A DNA stretch of 6,097 nucleotides from assembly GCA_030828265.1 (NCBI GenBank), contig JAURCW010000077.1:1-6097 (forward strand), read 5' to 3'. Shown piece after piece: positions 1 to 4,937 of this stretch. Every line of letters begins with the position of its first letter. Positions within the stretch are counted from its first letter, which is position 1. The notes beneath the pieces are model-generated. The model did no database searches. It saw only the letters and a list, made by a program, of their open reading frames with translations, and had not been told where the DNA came from. A program made the translations under genes and the position numbers. This DNA comes from Burkholderiales bacterium (GTDB taxonomy: Bacteria > Pseudomonadota > Gammaproteobacteria > Burkholderiales > Burkholderiaceae_A).

Positions 1-2
1 AC

Positions 3-206
3 CGCTATCAGAAAAAAGATTTTATCCATTTTAAGAAATCGCCCGAAATTAAGGGAACCCAGTACCTGGAACCCATTATAAAGGCCATCGAGAAAAAGCT
101 GGTTCTGCGACTTTATTACCTGCCATTCTATGAAGATAAGCCCTATTTCAACGAAATTCATCCATACCTGCTGAAAGAGCATGGTTTCAGGTGGTACCTG
201 GTGGCA
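3..206 (+). pseudogene. WYL-domain transcriptional regulator fragment, joined in frame to tssC
   Basis: Residues 1-68 of the frame opening at nt 3 do not resemble any part of TssC. They contain YLEPIIKAIEKKLVLRLYY, then PFYEDKPYFNEIHPYLLKE, then FRWYLVAWN, with the literal Trp-Tyr-Leu signature at residues 64-66. This layout (a strand with a basic residue, the HPY-LLKE motif, then RWYL) is that of the WYL ligand-sensing domain in HTH-WYL regulators, in a flavour I associate with Bacteroidota. By hand count nt 1-180 are about 40 % GC, against 63 % in nt 241-300. The N-terminal helix-turn-helix would lie left of the window, and the end of the WYL domain is missing. The right boundary is approximate, because Ala-Trp-Asn at 68-70 could belong to either partner. 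The fragment could be an assembly chimera or a true recombination scar. Confidence 0.8.
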
Positions 207-1016
207 TGGAACAGTTTTAGGGAGTCCGAAGACTCACGCTATGTTGCCCTTGTGCTTCCTAGGTACGCCTCGAGGCTTCCTTACGGAGCGGCCACGCGCC
301 CGGTCGAAAAGTTTTCTTTTGAGGAAGACGTAGACGGCAAGGACCACAACAAATACTTGTGGACCAACTCAGCCTACCTGCTTGGTCTTCGTATCACAGA
401 GGCCTTTGCGAAGTACGGATGGACAACTGCCATTCGCGGCGTTGAAGGGGGAGGTAAGGTTGAGGGTATGACCGCGCACACCTTCCAGACCGATGAAGGC
501 GACGTTGTTCTGAAGTGCCCAACTGAGGTCACAATCACCGATCGACGCGAGAAAGAATTAAACGACCTTGGTTTTATCGCCATTGTGAATGCTAAGGGCA
601 ACAACATGGCCACATTCTTCGGTGGGCAGACGGTTAACAAGCCAAAGGTCTACGACAAGGATGCTGCCAATGCAAACGCGCAATTGTCAGCAAGGCTGCC
701 CTACATGCTGGCGGCCTCCCGCTTCTCGCACTATGTCAAGGTCATTATTCGTGACAAGGTTGGAAGCTTCCAGACCAAGGACTCCATTCAGACTTATTTG
801 AACAACTGGATATCGGCTTACGTCTGCCTCGACCCTGCAGCTTCACAGACAACAAAGGCAAAGCTGCCCTTGGCCAATGCGCGTATTGATGTTTCCGAGA
901 TAGCAGGAAAGCCGGGCGCCTACCAGGCTGTCATTTTTGTTCGGCCCCATTTTCAAATGGAAGAACTCAAGGCCTCGATTCGAATGGTGGCCGAACTTCC
1001 GGCCCCGGCTGCTTAA
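3..1016 (+). CDS. tssC: TssC (VipB-like) T6SS sheath large subunit, C-terminal part, fused in frame to a foreign 5' segment
   Basis: The large subunit of the T6SS contractile sheath pairs with TssB and wraps the Hcp tube in the cytoplasm. The frame is open from the left edge to TAA at 1014-1016 (337 residues visible). From about residue 69 it is classical TssC: SFRESEDSRYVAL (71-83), a long FEEDVDG...YLW stretch, IRGVEGGGKVEG, CPTEVTITDRREKELNDLGF, DAANANAQLSARLPY, and the C-terminal RPHFQMEELKASIRMVAELP. This gives about 269 residues, roughly the second half of a normal ~490-500 residue TssC. The expected first half is absent: the ~68 residues upstream match a WYL domain instead. A GTG at 201 could be taken as a start but lies inside the junction, has no convincing ribosome binding site, and would leave half a TssC, so I treat the gene as 5'-incomplete or chimeric. 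The family call is very secure; whether the fused frame is a real gene is doubtful. Confidence 0.93.
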   Translation, partial: RYQKKDFIHFKKSPEIKGTQYLEPIIKAIEKKLVLRLYYLPFYEDKPYFNEIHPYLLKEHGFRWYLVAWNSFRESEDSRYVALVLPRYASRLPYGAATRPVEKFSFEEDVDGKDHNKYLWTNSAYLLGLRITEAFAKYGWTTAIRGVEGGGKVEGMTAHTFQTDEGDVVLKCPTEVTITDRREKELNDLGFIAIVNAKGNNMATFFGGQTVNKPKVYDKDAANANAQLSARLPYMLAASRFSHYVKVIIRDKVGSFQTKDSIQTYLNNWISAYVCLDPAASQTTKAKLPLANARIDVSEIAGKPGAYQAVIFVRPHFQMEELKASIRMVAELPAPAA

Positions 1017-1084
1017 GCACCGATCATTCGCGCAGTTAGGTAGGAACAACCGTAACCATTACTTGTGATCTGAAAGACGAACCC
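1017..1084 (+). other. tssC-hcp intergenic gap
   Basis: This 68-nt spacer holds no gene. GTTAGG (1035-1040) and CCGTAAC (1050-1056) could pair with one bulged base around a 9-nt loop, but no T-tract follows, so it is not an intrinsic terminator. No clear -35/-10 pair is visible. Just before hcp there is only a weak purine run, GAAAGACGA (1072-1080), as a ribosome binding site, which is modest for a tube protein that is normally abundant. Confidence 0.5.
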
Positions 1085-1606
1085 ATGAATACAAAGACCG
1101 TCAATACCAGTGGTGATCTTTATGTCCTTACCATTCCGGATGTTCCCGGAAATAACCAGTTAAGTTTCGCTGATCTCGCGAAGGGCATCATCTGCGAGTC
1201 TTGGCATATTGGCGCTCAGCTTCCTATGCAGGTTGATATGGCGAATTCTGAGCGAACAGCCGGGCGTGTCCAGGTTTCTGACATGATGATTCGAAAGATG
1301 TCCGACCTCTCAACCTGCAAGCTCTGGCAGGCCTGTACGGCAGGCATTTCCTTTGCTGAGGTTCGTTTGCGAGTGGGACGAACCGGCGCAAGCGATTACT
1401 CTGCCCTAATGGATTGGGTCATGAAGAACGCCATGATTTCATCCATTAAAACAATTGGGAGTGGTGAAGGCGGGCTACCCATTGATGAGTTCATGATCAG
1501 TTTCACCTCGATCGAAATGACCTACTCCCAACAGGGACTCGATGCGGCTGTACTTGGTGGTACTGCCTTTAATTGGGATCTGGCAACGAATGGTCCTGTA
1601 AGTTAA
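1085..1606 (+). CDS. hcp: Hcp (TssD) T6SS inner tube protein
   Basis: Hcp hexamers stack into the tube that is propelled by sheath contraction; Hcp is exported and can chaperone small effectors. The 173-residue product is close to the usual ~160-175. Family features, in order, are an N-terminal strand DLYVLTIPDVPG, ICESWHIGAQLPM (matching the 'I...SW' region of Hcp1), GRVQVSDMMIRKMSDLST followed by LWQACTAG (the 'v.d....k..D.sTp.L..a...G' core), FAEVRLRVGRTG, and the C-terminal signature FTSIEMTYSQQ with a closing FNWDLATN. There is no signal peptide and no C-terminal toxin extension, so this is a plain structural Hcp. The ATG at 1085 is chosen because the first conserved strand begins about ten residues later; its Shine-Dalgarno sequence is weak. 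Its place between tssC and tssE is a common T6SS order. Gaps of 68 and 49 nt flank it, unlike the overlapping genes downstream, which would allow a separate expression level. Confidence 0.95.
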   Translation: MNTKTVNTSGDLYVLTIPDVPGNNQLSFADLAKGIICESWHIGAQLPMQVDMANSERTAGRVQVSDMMIRKMSDLSTCKLWQACTAGISFAEVRLRVGRTGASDYSALMDWVMKNAMISSIKTIGSGEGGLPIDEFMISFTSIEMTYSQQGLDAAVLGGTAFNWDLATNGPVS

Positions 1607-1611
1607 AGCAG

Positions 1612-1650
1612 GCCCCCACAAGTAACTCGAATGCTTTTAGGCAAGGGGGC
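1612..1650 (+). promoter_or_regulatory. Possible stem-loop masking the tssE ribosome binding site
   Basis: GCCCCC at 1612-1617 is the exact reverse complement of GGGGGC at 1645-1650, giving a six-pair, all G/C stem with a 27-nt loop just after the hcp stop. The right arm overlaps the tssE Shine-Dalgarno sequence AAGGGGG (1643-1649), so folding would hide it. No T-tract follows, so a classical terminator is unlikely. The pairing is seen directly; a role in lowering tssE translation relative to hcp, or in protecting an hcp mRNA end, is inferred. Confidence 0.4.
1643..1649 (+). promoter_or_regulatory. Strong ribosome binding site of tssE
   Basis: AAGGGGG lies 6 nt before the ATG at 1656. It is purine-rich and well spaced, which supports that start codon. 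Confidence 0.65.
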
Positions 1651-1655
1651 TCGCT

Positions 1656-2105
1656 ATGGCTCAACTCTCCCAAGGGGGGAATGCACCATTATTTGACCGG
1701 CTCAGTCTAAGGGGGTTCTCTGCCCTTGGAAGCCAGTCGGCCGAATCTCGTCTCTCAGACACTGAAGCCTCTATCTACAGAGAGCTTCAGGCCATCACCC
1801 TGAGCCGATCTAGGTTGGATATTGAGACCTTCATCAAGACACCTAGGCTAACGGTGCTGGACTGGGGGCTTCCAGACCTCTCCGGCTTATCGGCCGAGCG
1901 TGCGGAGGACCGAGATCTTTGTGCCCGCGTGATTGTGCGCGCAATTGAAGCCTTCGAACCACGGCTCTCAAAACCAACTGTTCAACTTGCAGCCTATCGG
2001 CAAGGTCGAGACATTTGTCGATTTAGCCTTGCGGCAGAGCTTCGCTTAGGCATTATTCGCGAACGACTGATTTTTAACCTTGGGGGCGAGGCTGATGACG
2101 CCTGA
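1656..2105 (+). CDS. tssE: TssE, gp25-like T6SS baseplate protein
   Basis: TssE is the T6SS homologue of phage T4 gp25. It belongs to the baseplate wedge with TssF and TssG and helps start sheath polymerisation in the cytoplasm. The product has 149 residues, within the usual ~130-180. Diagnostic features are a short N-terminal segment with LFDRLSL (12-18), the LDIETFIKTPR region (54-64), VLDWGLPDLSG (67-77, the family's 'vlNYGlpdl' motif), and FEPRL (100-104), the conserved Glu-Pro-Arg-Leu core of the gp25 fold, followed by two C-terminal strands (FSLAAELRLG). The ATG at 1656 is preceded by AAGGGGG. The gene's last 11 nt overlap the start of tssF, implying translational coupling of the baseplate genes. 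Confidence 0.93.
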   Translation: MAQLSQGGNAPLFDRLSLRGFSALGSQSAESRLSDTEASIYRELQAITLSRSRLDIETFIKTPRLTVLDWGLPDLSGLSAERAEDRDLCARVIVRAIEAFEPRLSKPTVQLAAYRQGRDICRFSLAAELRLGIIRERLIFNLGGEADDA

Positions 2106-3849
2106 GGCCACGACCCTTCAGTCTTACTATCTTGCCGAGCTAACGGCACTTCGGGAGCTCGGTGCCGAGTTCGCTCAGCGGCATCCAAAAATTGCGGGAG
2201 CACTTGACCTTGGCCCGGAGCAATCACAAGACCCCCATACCGAACGACTTATTGAGGCGTTTGCCTTCCTAACGGCGAGACTTCAGCTCGATCTTGATCG
2301 AGAGTTCCCTCGAATTGCTCAGTCGGTCATCGATCACCTCTGCCCAGCATTGCTGCAACCGACACCTTCCATGAGTATTGCAAGATTCGAATGGCAAGAG
2401 CGCTTACCTGGGGCAACGACCGGGCTGAGCATACCTGCCCAGACCATGCTGGCCGCTCGTTCCCAAGAGGGTGTTCTCATTCGTTTTCGAACAGGATGGG
2501 AGACCAGGCTCTTGCCAATGACGGTAGGGGCGCTTAAGCGTGAGGACGACGGGGCAGTCACTCTTTGCCTGCAAACCCTCGGCCAGGCCAACCTTGAAGA
2601 CCTTGACCTCTCCCAGCTTCGCTTCTATCTGCATGGCGACTGGAGCACCTTGACACCACTTTTGGGCCTGCTGCTTGCCGACACCACCAAGGTCTCCGCG
2701 GGTACCGAGCTTGCTCAGCTTAGGGCTCTTCCATCGCCCCCCGCTCTTACCGGCTTGGGTGATAACGAGGGAATCCTTCCATGCCCGCCCTCTGCACATC
2801 CCGCCTATAGCCTTTTACAGGAGTACTTCGCCTTCCCGCACAAGTTTCATTTCATTACCTTGCAGGGCATTGAAAATCTGGGCGTGAAAGGCAAGACTCT
2901 GTTCATTCGCTTTCATCTTGGTCCCTCGTCGGCCCGCATAGCCAAGCTTAGCGAAGATAACTTTCAGCTCGGTTGTGTTCCAGTTGTGAATCTCTTTCAG
3001 CGTACCACCGAGCCCATACTTGTAACGGATGAGCGTCACGAATGGCTTGTAGTGGGAGATCATGATCAGGAGTCGAGCACCGAGATCCATAGCCTTGTTG
3101 AAGTCTCGCTCAGTCAACCTGGCGCCGACCGCCCAAACTTACTCTCGCCCTTTGGCGCGATGGGAGACTTCCGAGGCGACTCCAATCAGACGCTATGGAT
3201 GGTTCGTCGTGACCAAAGCCTTCGTAAGGACATCACGGGGACTGACCTTTTCATTAGCTTTGTCGACCGCTCCCAGTCTCCTGTACGCCCCCCAAACACA
3301 ACAATTTACGCCCAGGCCCTTTGTTGCAACAGAGGCCTTGCCGAGCAGGTTCCGGCCCAGACCCAGTGTCATATGGAGACGACCAATCTTGGGATTAAGG
3401 CAACACTTTTACTTACACCCTCCACGCAGAAGTCACCGCCTCTGGGAGGTGATGCGGCTTGGCGCCTAACCAGACTTGTACGGCTGCACCACGGCAATTT
3501 ACTTGGGCCGAGTGCGCTTAGCCAGCTTCAAGCCCTACTACAGCTTTTTGCGGGGGATCAAAGAAGAGACTCGGAGCAGATTGCAGGGATTGTTGATGTT
3601 CAAGCAAGACGCGGGTTTCAACGACTTGGGCAGCAGCCTTGGGCGAGTATGCTACCTGGAACCGAGATTGATTTTCGAGTGGATCCGAAATCATTTTCTG
3701 CCGGCTCAGCAATGGTCTTCTCAGCAGTACTATCAAGGTTCTTCTCTCTGTACACCACAGTGAATAACTTCACGCAGACGAGCCTCTGGCAAGGGGATGA
3801 CTGCCTGAAACGTTGGCCAGCCGCAACGGGCTACCAGGAGCTGCTCTAG
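2095..3849 (+). CDS. tssF: TssF T6SS baseplate protein
   Basis: TssF forms the core of the T6SS baseplate wedge, two copies with one TssG, and contacts TssE and the VgrG hub. The N-terminus has the family pattern LQSYYLAELTALRELGAEF then HPKIAG; next come DPHTERLIEAFAFLTARLQLDLD and PRIAQSVIDHLCPALLQPTPSM. The middle carries LWMVRRDQS and ALCCNRGLAEQV (the usual 'l.CtNRdLp' segment). The C-terminus is textbook: PGTEIDFRVD, then VFSAVLSRFFSLYTTVNNFTQ and KRWPAATGYQELL. A TTG at 2080 is in the same frame, but I prefer ATG 2095: it gives 584 residues, typical for the family, puts the conserved YY..EL block about ten residues in, and has GAGG (2087-2090) just upstream. It overlaps tssE by 11 nt, and its stop codon shares a base with the tssG start. 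Confidence 0.95.
   Translation: MTPEATTLQSYYLAELTALRELGAEFAQRHPKIAGALDLGPEQSQDPHTERLIEAFAFLTARLQLDLDREFPRIAQSVIDHLCPALLQPTPSMSIARFEWQERLPGATTGLSIPAQTMLAARSQEGVLIRFRTGWETRLLPMTVGALKREDDGAVTLCLQTLGQANLEDLDLSQLRFYLHGDWSTLTPLLGLLLADTTKVSAGTELAQLRALPSPPALTGLGDNEGILPCPPSAHPAYSLLQEYFAFPHKFHFITLQGIENLGVKGKTLFIRFHLGPSSARIAKLSEDNFQLGCVPVVNLFQRTTEPILVTDERHEWLVVGDHDQESSTEIHSLVEVSLSQPGADRPNLLSPFGAMGDFRGDSNQTLWMVRRDQSLRKDITGTDLFISFVDRSQSPVRPPNTTIYAQALCCNRGLAEQVPAQTQCHMETTNLGIKATLLLTPSTQKSPPLGGDAAWRLTRLVRLHHGNLLGPSALSQLQALLQLFAGDQRRDSEQIAGIVDVQARRGFQRLGQQPWASMLPGTEIDFRVDPKSFSAGSAMVFSAVLSRFFSLYTTVNNFTQTSLWQGDDCLKRWPAATGYQELL
3836..3840 (+). promoter_or_regulatory. Ribosome binding site deciding the tssG start
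   Basis: AGGAG sits 8 nt before the GTG at 3849. It favours that GTG over the in-frame TTG at 3813, which has no comparable motif. Confidence 0.7.
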
Positions 3850-4937
3850 TGTCCGTGCGCGTCGACAAGCTGCTTTCAGCGCCGCAGTCCTTTGATTTGC
3901 TTAAGGCCATTGCCCTGCTTGACCAAGAGGCGAGTCAAATGGGCTTTTCGCCCCTTGATTCACGTGATTCACAGCCTGCCCGAGAGACGAAGGGCAGGCA
4001 GACGGTTCGTCTCTCTGGTCAATCGAGTCTGGGTTTTGTACCAAGCGACGTCTCGGCGATAAGCTCATCGCCTGAAACTGGAGAAGCGTTTAAGCTTTTA
4101 ACAGCCGTCCTGAGCCTTGCCGGTAACACTGGCCCCTTACCACTGGCCTTCACCGAAGAGCTTATCGCACGAAATGCGAATCAAGACTTTGCCACACGCG
4201 ACTTTCTCGATCTCTTTCATCACCGACTCCTAAGGCTCTTTTACCTTATTCGCAAGCGCTCTCACCCGGGCCTCTCCATTCAAGACCCTTGGCAGTCTGC
4301 CGTTCCCCGACTTGTGAGCCATCTTGCCAATCTCCCCTCAGGAAGATCCGGGCGAAGTGAAGATCCCCCGGCAACCTATCCCCGCCATTCCTCTCTTCTT
4401 GCGATGGAACCTCGGTCGGTTGTGGGTCTCCGTCAGTACTTGTTCGACCGTCTAGGTATAGGCTTTGAGATTGAATCCTTTGTTGGGCGTTGGCAAGTCC
4501 TTAAGGGGGGTTTTGTAAATCGCTTAGGCTCGTCCACCAGTGAACCCACAAGCGCTCATGGCCACCAAGCCATACTAGGTCGAAATGCCATTCTTGGTCA
4601 GCGCGTCATGGTGCCAACCCATGGCATCCGACTCACTGCAGGGCCGATACCAAGCAAGATCATTCAAGACCTGCTTCCCGGTGCCCCTCACCACAACAAA
4701 CTTAAAGCGTGTCTCATTCAGTACCTTCCCTCCCCCACACGTGTTGAGGTGAGCCTTTGGCCACTTAGAGCAAGCATTCCACGACCTATCCTCGCCGCCA
4801 AGGCCAATCTTCGATTAGGGCAGACGGCCTGGCTTGTGTCGAAGGTTAAACAGGCGGCACGTCCAAGCGCAAGTCGCTTCGAGATTGAGACCCTCACTCT
4901 ACGCAGTGGGTTTGCCTCGAATGAGGTTAGCGCATGA
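3849..4937 (+). CDS. tssG: TssG T6SS baseplate protein
   Basis: TssG joins two TssF copies in the baseplate wedge and links it to the membrane complex through TssK. The product has 362 residues, at or slightly above the usual ~330-360. Conserved segments are SFDLLKAIALLDQE near the N-terminus (the 'FdFfqalRlLe' block), a TVRLSGQSSLGFVPSDV strand region, LAGNTGPLPLAFTEEL (the 'GltGp.G.LP..yte' motif), DFLDLFHHRLLRLFYLIRK (the 'FLDlFnHRl.sLfyrAw' motif), and LGQTAWLVSK near the C-terminus. The start is placed at GTG 3849, which overlaps the tssF stop (TAGTG) and has AGGAG 8 nt upstream; TTG 3813 would add twelve residues that look like tssF read in another frame. The TGA at 4935-4937 overlaps the vgrG ATG as ATGA. 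Confidence 0.94.
   Translation: MSVRVDKLLSAPQSFDLLKAIALLDQEASQMGFSPLDSRDSQPARETKGRQTVRLSGQSSLGFVPSDVSAISSSPETGEAFKLLTAVLSLAGNTGPLPLAFTEELIARNANQDFATRDFLDLFHHRLLRLFYLIRKRSHPGLSIQDPWQSAVPRLVSHLANLPSGRSGRSEDPPATYPRHSSLLAMEPRSVVGLRQYLFDRLGIGFEIESFVGRWQVLKGGFVNRLGSSTSEPTSAHGHQAILGRNAILGQRVMVPTHGIRLTAGPIPSKIIQDLLPGAPHHNKLKACLIQYLPSPTRVEVSLWPLRASIPRPILAAKANLRLGQTAWLVSKVKQAARPSASRFEIETLTLRSGFASNEVSA
4923..4926 (+). promoter_or_regulatory. Ribosome binding site of vgrG inside the end of tssG
   Basis: GAGG lies 7 nt before the ATG at 4934, within the last codons of tssG. Together with the ATGA overlap it supports coupled translation and fixes the vgrG start. Confidence 0.6.

Noticed and set aside
201..1016. 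GTG at 201 as the true start of a short TssC
   Set aside because: The frame is open upstream to the window edge, the GTG is inside the WYL-like RWYLV segment, and a TssC beginning there would lack its whole N-terminal half.
1035..1056. Possible terminator hairpin between tssC and hcp
   Set aside because: The stem is short with a bulge and no T-tract follows, so it does not support an intrinsic terminator.
1085..1606. Hcp with an effector (evolved Hcp) extension
   Set aside because: At 173 residues the protein ends just after the conserved C-terminal strand region, leaving no room for a toxin domain.
2404..2799. A 131-codon minus-strand frame opposite tssF
   Set aside because: It is antisense to conserved TssF sequence, with no ribosome binding site or recognisable domain noted.
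3062..3763. Two plus-strand frames of 135 and 95 codons within tssF
   Set aside because: The tssF frame is continuous and conserved through this region. The alternative translations are rich in Arg, Pro and Ser and resemble no family.
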